A stretch of 64,000 bases of DNA from Diplosphaera chodatii (lineage: Eukaryota > Chlorophyta > Trebouxiophyceae > Prasiolales > Stichococcaceae), in assembly GCA_032358165.1 (NCBI GenBank), contig JAALGY010000001.1, positions 1,240,001 through 1,304,000 of the forward strand, written 5' to 3'. The notes under the pieces are model-generated. The model saw nothing but the letters and a program-made list of their open reading frames with translations. It was not told the DNA's origin and did no database searches. Below are positions 35,901 through 47,354 of this stretch, piece by piece. The position numbers and the translations under genes are program-made. Each line of letters opens with the position of its first letter. The first letter of the stretch is position 1.

Positions 35901-37812
35901 GAGCTGCCATTTGCTCTGGCGCAGTGCGTCATTGTGAGTGCCTACTTTGATTCCCTTCTGTCCTCCCTGCCATGGACAATACTTGCCTCCTGTAGTGTTC
36001 TGTTGCCTCGGTCACCCGGGCAAGTGCTAACCACGTCCTGCTGCGCTGGCTGCAGGAGCTGCCGTACAACCTGCTGCAGGCGGTGCTATTCTCCTGTGTG
36101 GCGTACTGGGTAAGTCACAGCTGGACAGAGTGCTTAGGCACCTGCAGCTCTCATTGCCTGGTGTCGCAACCATGCCGCCTGCCACTTGTGGTAGATGCTG
36201 CACCCTATTCATGTCGTTCGACTGTGCTGTCGTTCTGGTGTAGATGATGGGCTTCGAGAACAATGCTGGGAAGTTCTTCTGGTGAGTTGTTCACAGCCAT
36301 TCAACGACCACATACTCACAGCGTCACTCATATCGTCACAGCGAGTACTGTAATAATCACCTTGGGCTACATCCTGAAAGGCTATTGCTGTTGAGCAGGT
36401 TCTTGTTCATCATCTACCTGACGCTGAACCTGATGGCATTCTATGGCATCATGGGCGTGTATGTGACGCCAAATCTGGTCGTCGCATCTGTCCTGTCCGG
36501 CTTCTTCTACGGTGCGGCGAAGACATGCAAATCGTGTCTCTCCACGTTCCTTCAGACTGCCCTCATGTGATGTACACCCACAGTCGTAAGTTTCTGGGAA
36601 CTTCAATGCTGATCTGCACACTGTCATGCTGCAGGCTTCTGGAATCTGTTTGCGGGTGCGCTGGATGTGGTGCTGATCACGGCAGTCCATCAGCATGCGC
36701 TGTCGGCACTTTTGTGTTCTGTGCAGAAACCTGTCATCATCCGTTGCTTCTACTGGCCCCAGTGCAACAGTTGTGATCCCAATATGTTGAAGATGCTGTT
36801 TTCTATGCAGGGTTCATCATCCCGCTCTACAACATGCCCTGGTGGTGGCGCTGGTGAGTGTGCATCGCTGCATTGAGAAATTTGCTTTTTAAAGTGTCAG
36901 CAGGCTGTGTGAGTGCATGATACTGTCTCACCATCACCATCTGCTGTCACCTGGCTGCAGGTACTACTATGTGAGTCGAGTGTTCCACAAGCACATACAC
37001 TGTCTACCCAGTGTGCCTGGCTCGGCAGCTGCTGCCTGATGCATTTGAGGACTGGCAGGCATGGTGCTGTATGCGTGCGCTTTGTACAGCTCACTTATAC
37101 CTCACTGCTTGCTCATTGCAAACAGGTCAACCCCATTGCATGGGCCTTGTACGGTATCATTGTCACGCAGCTTGGCTACACTGTCGACACGAGGATACAG
37201 GTGAGTGCTACCATCAGCTGCCTACCTTGACTTGCTGTGGACCCCACCCCGCTGCAGTCCCGATGTTTCTACTGCCAGTTGGGTTGCTTCCTGTACAAGG
37301 TGTGCTGCGCGTAGGACTGACCAGTGTGTCAGGCATCTGCCCGGGTCATCAACAGTTCGCCCAATGCTGATGCAGATCGAGCTGGAGGGATCAGGCCAGC
37401 CGCCGATCACGGTGGCAGACTACTTGCAGCAGTCCTTTGGATACAGATACAGCTTCATGGGGCCGGTCGTGGGCATCCTACTTGCCTTCACCGTGTTCTT
37501 TGCAGGTGATGTGACCCAGCACTCCTGGGGTGCATACAGACTGTTACCTGCTAGCAAAACCCCCATATAGCACGCCTGCACATGTCCTGCAGTTTTGACT
37601 CTCGCTGTGTATAACATCAAGTGTGTCTCTGTACTGCAGCCCTGGCAGTCGTCTCCCTCAAGTACATGAACTTCCAGGTGCGCACCTCCAAACGGTTGGC
37701 CTGCTGCAAAAGCACTGAGTTCACTGCCTGGTTTTCCAACCAATGTCTGCAGTATCACTACATCTTGCCGCTTCGATTAATAGTCTTATATGCATGGATG
37801 CAGAAACGCTGA
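26930..37812 (+). CDS. Full-size ABCG (PDR-type) ABC transporter
   Basis: Plasma-membrane-type exporter with the reverse order NBD-TMD-NBD-TMD, interrupted by roughly 30 introns. NBD1: Walker A GPPAAGKST (split by the intron after 27901), signature [13 protein letters not shown] (about 29070), Walker [15 protein letters not shown] (about 29252) and the PDR-specific [17 protein letters not shown]1 has [35 protein letters not shown] and [26 protein letters not shown]2: [19 protein letters not shown] (about 33180), [47 protein letters not shown] and [22 protein letters not shown]2 ends in [20 protein letters not shown] and [11 protein letters not shown]. The Asn-Gly-Thr-rich linker (32300-32800) is low complexity. 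The start ([10 protein letters not shown]) precedes a long disordered N-terminus. Substrate cannot be inferred. Confidence 0.95.
32356..32412 (+). repeat. Degenerate 12-nt repeat encoding NGT units
   Basis: Inside the ABCG linker, (C/T)AATGG(C/T)(A/G) words recur every 12 or 15 nt, encoding [20 protein letters not shown]. It is a short coding minisatellite in a probably disordered linker. Confidence 0.6.
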
Positions 37813-38446
37813 GCCTTCACTGGGTTGGCATTCCTGACGCTGCCTCCGCATTGCTGTTGGCCTGGTCGGTGCGTTCAGTACTGCCGTGGGCTAGTGCCCA
37901 AGGTCGGCCTTCTGGAAGATGGAAGATGAAGCGAACTTGTAGCCCGCACAGAGCCATGTAGCAGAGCGCTCAGGTCGGATCCTTTTTGTCAGCATCTGTT
38001 TTGCTTGTACGAAATGCAGCACACAGCTGTTCACTGCACCCCGATTGTTGAGGCACCTCGTTCAGGTCCGGGCTGCAGGCACCCGGAACTCGCGCACTTT
38101 GTCAATTGCTGCCAGAAGTTGTGATGGGAGCATCAGTAAGAAGGGCTTGTAACATGTTTCCCACTGCCGCACCCTCTGCTTCAGGATCTGGATGCACTAT
38201 GTCCATCTGTCACTCCATGCAAGCACCATTGCAGCTGACGGCTGGAAACTCCGTGCTGCACAATGACCCGTTCACCCCACTAGGCATTAGGACAGAACAC
38301 TTGCAGGTGCAAAAGCAAAGATGATGCAAAACCAGTCAGTACCTCCTGCCTGTCCTGCACCCCAATCCGAGCCCAAGCAGCAACATGCGCTGCCAGCCCT
38401 GCACCCCAACCCGAGCCCAAGCAGCACCATGCGCTGTCAAAATCGG
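37813..38446. other. Convergent 3' flanks
   Basis: Lies between the transporter stop (+) and the stop of the Gln/Ala-rich gene (-). Apart from the 44-nt tandem repeat at its right end, nothing is recognised. The plus-strand frame at 38321-38656 is antisense to the last exon of the minus gene. Confidence 0.45.
38355..38442. repeat. Two-copy 44-nt tandem repeat
   Basis: Unit 1 (38355-38398) and unit 2 (38399-38442) both start CTGCACCCCAA and share CCGAGCCCAAGCAGCA. They differ at only about six positions. The repeat lies immediately downstream of the stop codon (38449-38447) of the minus-strand gene, in its 3' UTR. Confidence 0.75.
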
Positions 38447-41009
38447 TTATGTCCCCGCTGCTGCATCTGCATCGTTGCCGGCTCCTCCTGGTGCAGTGGC
38501 CCCAGCATGCTGCTGTTGATGCTGCAGTGCCTGTGCATCTGCACCAGCTGCTTCGCCCGCCTCGCCAAAATGGCCTTGGAGCACTGGTTCAGCGTCAGCT
38601 TTCATGGCAGTGATTGCCTTGTCTGCTGCCTGCGTGTAGAAAAGTTTACACTATAGCAGCCGCACGCCCAGCAACCACATGCATGCAGCTCAGTAATGTG
38701 CCCTCACACCTTTTTCATCTGCCGCTCAACATCGTATCACTATTGATCAGGTACCTGCAATGCCTCATGTGCTGCATTGGCGCCGCTCGTGACATTGATA
38801 CCCGGCTGCAATGCTCTGGGTGTGCCGCCAGCATCGCCCTGGCTCCCAACGACAGGCGCCAGGCGTGCGGCTGGTGGCGTGCGTGGCAGTGCTGGCGAGA
38901 AGGCTGAGCCAGCGGCCGGCGCAATGAATGCACTCGTGCCGTTTGAAGGCCGTATTGGTGCCCAGCCATCGCTCGACTTTGGCCGTGGGAAGCCGGACGC
39001 GCCCTGAACATAGACAAACATGCATTCTGCCATGAGTCACTAACTGCACCCACAGCGTCTGTTGCACATGCAACCTGACATTTCCACATGGCTCTGATGA
39101 GCACCTGATCACACCAATTCACATCAGCTACCTGGCCAATGTTAGCTGGAGACGGTGCTGCCGAGAATGACGGCAGCTGCGCGCCGCCAGGCATGCCCAG
39201 GCTCCCGCCGTGACCGCCGAGCAACTCGGCGCCGGCGCTGTTGAAGCGCAGCTGCTGCAGGGGGGCCATGCCCGTGAGCGCAGTGGCGGTCGCAGGCGCC
39301 AGCAGGGGCCCGACAGGGGACAGGGTCGGCCGTGGGGCGGGTGCTGTGGCGGACGCGGTGGCCCCAGACGCGCTGCCGGAAGCACCGGTGCCCCAATGTG
39401 GCGAGGGGTTCAGCAGCTCCGCGAACCCCGAGGTCTGCGCGTGGGCAAAGCCACCACCGCCGCCGCTGCCCAGCTGCTGTGTTGCTGGGGGCTGCTGCAG
39501 CAGGTGCGCGATGGTCATTACGAACTGTCCTTACATATATGGCATAGTTGGCAGCTGCGGCAGAAACACGACACAACTGCTTGCGCGTCTGTCAACCGAC
39601 CTGCACTTGCTGTTGTGGTTGCTGGAGCTGCTGTTGCGCCGCAGCAGCTGCCACATCTGCTGCAGCAGCCTCGGCAAGTGAGGTAGGTGGCATGCTTTGG
39701 CCCCCCGTCAGCATCTGCAGCATACGCTGCTGGATTGCACCTTGCCTATACGGCCACGAAAGACAAGGGTCTGTTGGATGGCACCCTGCCAGGATGCAGG
39801 GTCACGACAGAGCGCTGGGCAGCATGCACTGCTCATGTGCTGAACCAAACGCTGCAAATGCCCAGTCGCGCATGTGTACAACCTCGACTCCCACCGGGGA
39901 AGCCACACATCCGAGTAATGCAAATATATGCCGACGATGTGGCAGGAACGGCATGGTGGCCGGTGGAGTGGCCCACTTTTCGAGCTCGGCAGTGCGGGCA
40001 GCGCTGTCCCACAGCCGCGCCTTGAGCGCGTTGAGCTCCGCCTGCGCCTGCGCCAGCTGCTGGCTCTGCGCCTCCGCCGCCGCTATGGCCGCCCGCGACT
40101 GCCAGGCAGCCTGCACAGCGCCAGCCACGCACAATATAAACCAGTCCATTGTCGGTCTACCTTCAACATGCCCAAGGACCCCCGGCATGGGTGGGCTCCG
40201 CATGGAGTCAATGCCAGCGGTGCAGTTCTGTTGCAAACTAGCGATCCAGCGTGCCTGCAGGTCGGCTGCAGCGTGGCCGCCGCCGCCCGGCCCGCCCCGG
40301 GGCAGGTGCTCCTCCAGGTACTTGCGCACGCGGCCCGACGCGATGGAACGCACGATGGTGGACAGCCTGCAGCCAATGGGCACAGGTCACATGCGTCAGC
40401 CATTCCACGCCCTCATCACAGCGCGCAGCCAGCAGGAGCTGAGCGCAGCTGTGACACAGGCACGACTCCTGCGCGTCGGCTGCTGTCGATGTGATTTGAG
40501 CAGCATTCAAGCTGACAACCTACCTCCCGGCTTGCTTGGCACCAGGCCACCTGGAATACCAGAAACATCGCTACAAGGGCTCACGTGGCGGGCTGCGTAT
40601 CGCCCAGCAGCGGGCCCAGCAGCGCGCACTCCACCACCAGCTGCGCCTCGTCCTCCTTGCGCGCCAGGCGGCCCGAGAAGCGGCCCTGTAGCGCGTTGCG
40701 CTGAACACGGCGGCTCAGTGAGTTCTGGCTCTGATGCCTGGCATCCCAGATGACGCGCCTAGGCCGTCCCAGATGATGCGCCACAGCAAGCACGCTGCTA
40801 GCCAGCGACTAGTGTCACTGCACCCGAACCAATCATGATAGCAGCCAGCTGCATTGGACCAAAGGCGGTGCAGGCATGTTGACGGCCTTCAAAGACATGC
40901 GGGCCCTGGCCCGAAAGCTCACCGCAAGTGTCTGACGCTGCCGCTTGCGCGGCTCCTGCCCGGCGCCACTTTGCACCGTCCGCTGGGGCATCGCCCCTTC
41001 GGCCTGCAT
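38447..41009 (-). CDS. Gln/Ala-rich protein with basic N-terminus and coiled coil, unknown function
   Basis: Splice-consistent segments in order: GQEPRKRQRQTLA|NSLSRRVQRNALQGRF with GRLARKEDEAQLVVECALLG, then LSTIVRSIASGRVRKYLEEH. A coiled-coil exon (IAAAEAQSQQLAQAQAELNA) and an Ala/Gln exon follow (LAEAAADVAAAAAQQQLQQP). Next come Gly/Ser/Pro-rich exons (TIAHLLQQPPATQQLGSGGG; FPRPKSSDGWAPIRPSNGT). The final exon is about 38634-38447 (DKAITAMKADAEPVLQGHFG ... NDADAAAGT, TAA). The start at 41009 (MQAEGAMPQRTVQ) is tentative. The KRQRQ patch could be a nuclear localisation signal. A nuclear regulator is possible, but I recognise no family. Confidence 0.6.
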
Positions 41010-41545
41010 CCCACTGCTCGTTGTTGCCCTTCTCACGCCATGCAGCGGGTCGCCTCCCCAGCAGGAGCAAGCGCTGCGTCGCCCTGCCTGCCTAAACAAG
41101 AACGTCGAAAGCGACTGAGCACAGCAGCTCCTCACAAACATCGGGCATTGGAATGTCTTAAGCCGACATGTGCTATGCGCCACGCCCTTGTTGGGAAATG
41201 GCGATCGAGGTTACTCGACGCCTGGGGGCAGTTTGTTGCAAGCTACCTTTAGTGCAGATTGACATACTGTTCGAGTGCTGCTGTAGCAGGCACATGGCCC
41301 CAGATGGTTCTGTATACCTATTGTCAGCTGCTTCAGCTTCTCATCAGGCTGCTTTGTTCGAAGGCAGGCCGACAACTGAGTGTGGTTTCTACGTTGAACG
41401 ACTTGCAAGTGCAAAGATAGTCTATGAGTGTGCCTGTCACGCTGAACACAAGCGCAATCTCGCGACACAATGCGAGGTGGCACAGCAGCCACTGCTTTTG
41501 CACGACTATCATGATCGAGTGTGCCACCCTGCTTGCCCAAAACGC
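41010..41545. other. No supported gene
   Basis: Upstream flank of the Gln/Ala-rich gene. A plus frame at 41168-41563 is open but shows no motif. Confidence 0.4.
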
Positions 41546-42338
41546 CTAGCCATGGGCGTCTAGGGGCTGTTGAAAGGCGTTCAGGACATCTCTGAAGCGC
41601 AGCAAGCGCATTGCTATCGCCCGCACAGCCGGCACCGGCATCGTTCGACCTTGACTGTCAGTCAGACAACTGTCCCTTGATCGCTGTCGCTCTGCATAAC
41701 AGACCGCCGTTGGGGAATGCAACACACCTGTGAGTATAGTAACAGCTTCAGGGGGCTGCCGCTGCCAAGATAGACCACGAGGTTGGTAGCGCCTGCACCC
41801 TCGTCGCCTGGTCACAAAGCTTCCGGCCCAAAGTACACCGCCACGCCCTGCGCCGCGTGTCCGGCTGGCTGTATACCCAGTAGTACCGTCTGCGACAGGT
41901 CACAAGCAAGATGGAAAGCCGCAGAAGCCTGTCTGGAGCAGGAACTCCTCGACCGGAACACCGGCATCAGTGTTGGAGATAGGAAGTATTTGCCGATTAG
42001 ACGATAGGACCGGTGCAAAGGGACACGATACCATGCGGGCAACAATGCTCTCAGCGACCTCACAACACAGGCCGCGCCGTATGTACCACTCAAAATGGAT
42101 ATAGAGAGCCTTTCGGTTGCTTTTGGCTGTGTCGATGACGTAGCCTGGTAGAAAGCACGCCCAGTCGAGCCAGCGAGACTACCGACCTGCTGCTCGGAAA
42201 GTGCATGCAAATAAACCTACAGAGCCACTTCTGGCGCATCCGCTGAAATCGCAGCACCTCCAAAGGCGTTGAGACCTGCACCTTGTAGGGATCTGCTGAG
42301 ATTGGGTTTGCCAGCAGCTCTGCCGGATAACTACAGCT
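41546..42338 (-). CDS. Possible small gene, unrecognised
   Basis: Several minus-strand segments look coding and are bounded by acceptor/donor-like sites. They are SCSYPAELLANPISADPYKV followed by QVSTPLEVLRFQRMRQKWLC (42338 to about 42220), LACDLSQTVLLGIQPAGHAA followed by QGVAVYFGPEAL (about 41920-41812), and PVPAVRAIAMRLLRFRDVLN to DAHG stop (about 41640-41546). I could not join them with consistent phases and no family is recognised, so this may be a real short gene, a decayed one, or chance. It would be divergent from the TBC gene. Confidence 0.3.
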
Positions 42339-42395
42339 CTGCAGATCAGCTTGGCGTCCTCGCCCTGTGCCGTCGCTGCCTGTTTCAGGTTGAGC

Positions 42396-45300
42396 ATGCG
42401 TCCAGCACCGCAGGCTGCACGCTCAGGCCGCGGCAAGCCGGTGGTCAGTCACAGGGTGTCCACATCGCCGCCTGATGTATCTACAGTGGAAGACGTCGCA
42501 GTGCGCGGCCTGGCGTCACCGGGTCGGACTGCACAGAATGGCGTACGCGCCCTGGACGCTGCTTCGGCGCCCGTGCAGAACCACAGCAGCAGCGGGCAAG
42601 GCAGCACCGGAGCACAGCCCCTGCCAGGCGGACCTGATGGTGTCAGAAGCAGTGCTCCAGCGCCAGACGATGCTGTTACGCACCCAGATCCCGATGCTAG
42701 AGCGCAACTCACCGGATTCGCAGGTGCAGAGCAAAGCCCTGCGGTCCAAACAGTCCGTCCAGTCGCCGCAGATGGTGCATCAGACAACGCCAGCACAGCT
42801 GCAGAAGATGGCGTGGCAGCGCAGCACCTGTCTGCGCAGGCTGTCGACCTGCGGCGTGACACGCCATCCTCAAACCTGTCATTTGGCACGCTTGACAGCA
42901 GCTCTGCACCTGGCAGGTGAACCTCTGTGGCCGCTATGGCGGTTACGCATGCACTTCTGACTGCGTCGAGTAGGCTGCAGGCGAATCTCCTGTAACTGAT
43001 AAGCCATGAAAGCACGCAGCCCATCATGGGGGCATCAATTGAGTGGTGACCATTACGTGCAGTCGGAGGTCCAGCCTGACCAGCAGCGGCAGCCACAGCC
43101 AGGAGGTTTGGAGCCGAAGTTCCATCGGCAGCAGCCTTAACAACCTGAAGGTGACAGTAGTCATGGCAACTTTCGATGTCACCTGGACTAGAGCAAGACG
43201 AAAGGCGGGGTTGTGTAAAAGTGGCCTGCTTTGCTGGCCTGCAGCTCGACAGCCGGTCGGGGTCAGAGGCGGCCCCTGCAGCTGTGCTGGAGCGCCTCCA
43301 TACACAGCCCTCAGATCCAGCGCAGCCATCAGGGGAGGCCGTCAGCCCGGCCCGGGGCGGCCACCCTATGGATGCCGCAGACCAGCCGGAGCGTTCAGCA
43401 CGGCAGGATGGCGATGGCGCAGATGATGGACCCCCAGCAGCGATGGCGCCTGCCGAGGAGCGTGCAGCTGCCAATGGGGCGGCAGGGCTGCAGGACGAGA
43501 GCGAGCTGGTCGACGGCCAGAGGCCTCTGGGTGTGCCTCGCCTGGCCATGGCGGCCGCCACATGGCTCCACCACATGATCGGCCCTTTTGAGGTGCACCG
43601 CATGCCAGCAATTTTGCAGCACCTCTGACGCCCTGCTGCTTGCTTCATGGCAGGCCTCATGACGGAGACACAGGTTTACGAGCTGATGAAGCAGAAGTCA
43701 GGCGGTATGCTCAATGTGGACCGTTTTGGCTTCATCACGAGGCAGAGCAACGACCAGGTTGGGGCCACGAACAGCTTCTGTTTGGCAGCTGTATGAACTT
43801 GTCGAGGTCTATGTGGCAAGGGCGTGGGTTGCACTTAGGCAATGCCCTGCTTGCAGATGCCAGCAAGTGCAGCGCCGCAGCAGTCGCAGCCATCGGCTAG
43901 CAAGGATACCCGACGTGGCATCTCCCGTCTGAGCAAGACTCTGGTGCCTGTGGTGCGGCATCGGCGGCGTCCCAGCGGCAACAGCAGCGGTCTGCACGCA
44001 CCTGCAAGCAGTGGTTAGTTGATGAGCTGCACAGAGGCAATGTCCTGATGTTTATTTTGCGAGCTTGCAAAGGTCCAGAACCTCTAAGCACCACCTGCCA
44101 TCTGGTGTCCTCATGGTTGCAGGGGGCCTGCCGCCAGACAAGCCGCAGCTGCCCGCACCGCTCTGGAATCCCCAAACAGACTCCAAGGCGGCAGCAACTT
44201 CCGAACGCAACATCAGGCGGCTGCATAAGTGGCGCCGAATGCTGGGTAACACCTGCTGCAGCTCATATCCAACCGCTGCTTAGTACACCCTTTGCACTCC
44301 TGCAGCGCGGGGCAATGGCCGTATTCATGTTGCTGTCTATGGTGCATTTAGACATCCTCTTCTCTGGAGCAGGAACATCGACGTGCATACATATGTTGTA
44401 TGCTTGTTGCTGTCTGCTTGCAGGCTCTGGTGGGACAGACTGGAAGGCTTATATGAAGGCGAACCCGCGCAAAGTGCAAAAGCGCGTCCGCAAGGGCATC
44501 CCCGATCAGCTTCGTGGCTTGGTGTGGCAGCTGCTGTCGGGTGGTCGTGACCTTGCGCTGCGTAATGAAGGTGTGCACCGAACAGACTGCAGGCTTTCTT
44601 CGTGGAGGGTAGACTGGACACTATATCGGTGTCATGCTTCTTACCTGCCACGAACTTGTGCCAATGGTATTACAAGAGGCCGCTTGAGCTGGCCACAACA
44701 GACCTGACGGAGGTAAGCATGTGTGTTCTGCTCAGGTGTGTACCGCGGACTGGTGGCGGCGGAGGCGCCAGCAAAGGATGCGGAGATCGTGCGCGACCTG
44801 AATCGCACCTACCCCTCGCACGTGTACTACCAGCAGCGGCAGGGCCCTGGGCAACTGTCTCTGTACAACGTGCTGAAGGCCTTCAGCCTGTACGATACCA
44901 AGGTGCGCCCCGTGCAGCAAGGGACGCCTGGACATGCAGATGTCAGTCCACCAGTTAGCGCATGCTTTTGTTGACAGCAATGCTTTTGGACCAGCGATGC
45001 ATAGGCAGCATATGTGCGTTCTGCTGCCTGTGCAGGTGGGGTATGTGCAGGGTATGGGGTTCATGGCAGGGCTTCTGCTCCTATACATGAGCGAGGAGGA
45101 CGCATTCTGGACGCTGGTGGCACTGCTGCACGGCAGCCGGCGGCCCCCTCTGGAAGGCCTCTTTCATCAGGGCTTGCCACTGCTGCAGCTCTGTCTGTAC
45201 CAGGTGAGGTGCAAGGCAGAACTGCTATGTTAACTCTCAGCAGCCTGATCGTGTGAGCAGCTGAGGGTGGAGAGCCCCGGCAGCAGGGCCCGCCGCTGCT

Positions 45301-46225
45301 GCATCATCTGCTGCAGTGGCCATGTCAGTCTGCAGCTCAGCTGGCACAAGCTCCCGTCAAACTTTGCCACCTTCACCAATTTCCACACTGTGGGCTGCGG
45401 CGGCTTGCACATGACATGCTGACGGCGATGGTGCGTGCCACAGCACACGAGCGTTTTGCTGGCCGTGCAAGTTCATGGCCTCGAGGCTTTCCCGCCTGCT
45501 GTGCAGTTCCAGAGGCTGGTGGAGGACGAGCTCCCGGAGCTGGGGCGCCACCTCGCGGACGAGGGCGTGGCGCCCAGCATGTATTGCAGCCACTGGTTTA
45601 TGACCGCATTTGCATACGCGCTGCCCTTTGACCACCTGCTGCGCGTCTGGGACGTCTTCCTGCTGGAGGGCATCAAGGTGCTGCTGCTGCTGTGCCTCAG
45701 CCTCCAGATCCGGCAGTAGCTGGCTGTGCCACAATGGTCAGATCCGTTGAGCGGTGTTGATTGTTTTCACAACGAACCGCAGTTTGCACGTCCGATCGTT
45801 TCCCTTGCAGACGACCTTCCGGGTGGGACTGGCGCTGCTGACGGGAGTTGAGCGGGAACTGCTGACCGCCGACTTTGAGCAGGTGAACCCCTGGTCGCAG
45901 ATTCACAATCTGAGTGGGCACACATTTGCGAACCGTGGCGCTTGGCAGGCTGCCTGCATGTCTGGCATTACCTTTTCGCATTCAGTGCAACAAAGGCCAG
46001 CGTGCAGTAGACCACACAATTTGCTGCGATGCCATCCTGACACTCTGCAGTGTTGCGCAGATTCTCAGCGTGGTGAATGCAAAATGGTTCCCAGCATTCA
46101 GCCGCTCGCCGGTTGAGCTGCTGAGGACCGCACTGAGCTTCAGTGTGTCAGCGCGGCTGGCCAAGTACGAGGCAGAGTACAACATGCAGGAGGCAGCAGC
46201 GGCGACTCCGCAGCAGCGGCGATGA
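42396..46225 (+). CDS. TBC-domain Rab GTPase-activating protein
   Basis: Accelerates GTP hydrolysis by a Rab GTPase in membrane traffic. The TBC domain (about 44420-45880) has the entry signature VRKGIPDQLRGLVWQLLSGG, the arginine finger IxxDxxR as IVRDLNRTYPSH (about 44785), the glutamine finger YVQG in VGYVQGMGFMAGLLLLYM (about 45040), then SMYCSHWFMTAFAYALPFDH and VWDVFLLEGIK. Both catalytic fingers are intact, so it should be active. The first 400 or so residues are Ser/Ala/Pro/Gln-rich and probably disordered, followed by YELMKQKSGGMLNVDRFGFI, a motif I associate with this TBC subfamily. N-terminal exons 42396-42918, about 43061-43150 and about 43237-43600 join in phase. The start (MRPAPQAARSG) is the first ATG of the open frame. 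Confidence 0.88.
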
Positions 46226-47354
46226 CAGCAGGCAGCTGCACAAGCGCAAGCTGGTGCACGGTGACTGCGCAGCATGGTGCTGTTCACAGCACATGCGCAG
46301 CAACAATTCTCTTAATGACATTGTATCCGGCATGTCTGCACCCCGCTGTGGTTGAGTGGGCAGCAGGGAAGTATGCCGCATGCATGCCTGGTTGACCCAT
46401 GTTTCTATGACAGCCAGGTCGTTGACCATGCTTCAACGACCTGGTCTTGATTCCGTCAACGTCACATTCGTTTTGCGGGCTGTGCACAACCATGCTGAAC
46501 AACCTCAAGTAAGCTTGCTGACTTCCCAATGTCACGAAAGGCCAGCTTCCTTCTATTGATAAACCTTCATCAGTCACTAATCTCCGATCTTGGCTGCATG
46601 GCAGGAGGAATCTCTCGCGATCAGCCGCTGCGCCCAGTTTGCGGGTTGTCTGCTGCTTTGCATGCATAGGACAATAGCAAGCGACAGAGGCGTTTCTGGG
46701 CACGGGCACTTATCTCTATCTGCTGGCCGTCAGTGCAGCTGCTCCATAGGTCATTTCTGCAAACTATGCGCCAGCGGCCATAGATAGTGTTGCCAGCGGC
46801 TTCTCGCAACAGAGCAACGCTACACTTGATCTTTTGATCAGCACATTCGGGTCTGTTTGCATGCGGTGGCAGCGGATGGCCCACTGAGCACTGCTGGACG
46901 TAACTGAAAGTCTGCACAGCAAGCCTCTCAACAATAAAATCTCGGGGGTGCCCACATTGCCTGAAGCATGCAGCCTGCCATCTCTTGGAATCCAAATGGT
47001 GGTGAGTGTTGGCTAAGATGTTGCAGAGACACAAGGTACTTCTGGCATGGTGATGCGCAGCAGTCTCACTTCCTGCATGCTTGCTCCTTTGCATCCACAT
47101 ATGTTTGGTGGCTGGAAACAAGCAGCCAGTAGGCGTGCTGAGGATTGTGGATAGCATTCGCGGTGCTGAGGTCTGGCTTCGAGGACGGTGGGCATGCCGC
47201 AGCCCTGACTTTGCCACCCTGGCACGTGTGCAGGTCGTGCAGCTGGACATTTGATAGGGGCTGCATGCAGCCGCAACGCCAGCTGATTGTTCGTACGGGC
47301 AGCCGCTGCTAGCAGCGCATCACTGGGTGTGAGCGCAGGCACAGCTAGGCGGCC
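46226..47354. other. No supported gene
   Basis: 3' flank of the TBC gene and upstream region of the VTC gene. The minus-strand frame at 47250-46621 is open (209 codons) but Cys/His-rich without motifs, and I treat it as chance. Confidence 0.4.

Noticed and set aside
39548..40753. 401-codon open frame on the plus strand
   Set aside because: It is antisense to the Gln/Ala-rich minus-strand gene, whose exons have better amino-acid character and flanking splice sites.
42449..43660. 403-codon open frame on the minus strand
   Set aside because: Antisense to the Ser/Ala-rich N-terminal exons of the TBC gene, which join in phase to a recognisable domain.
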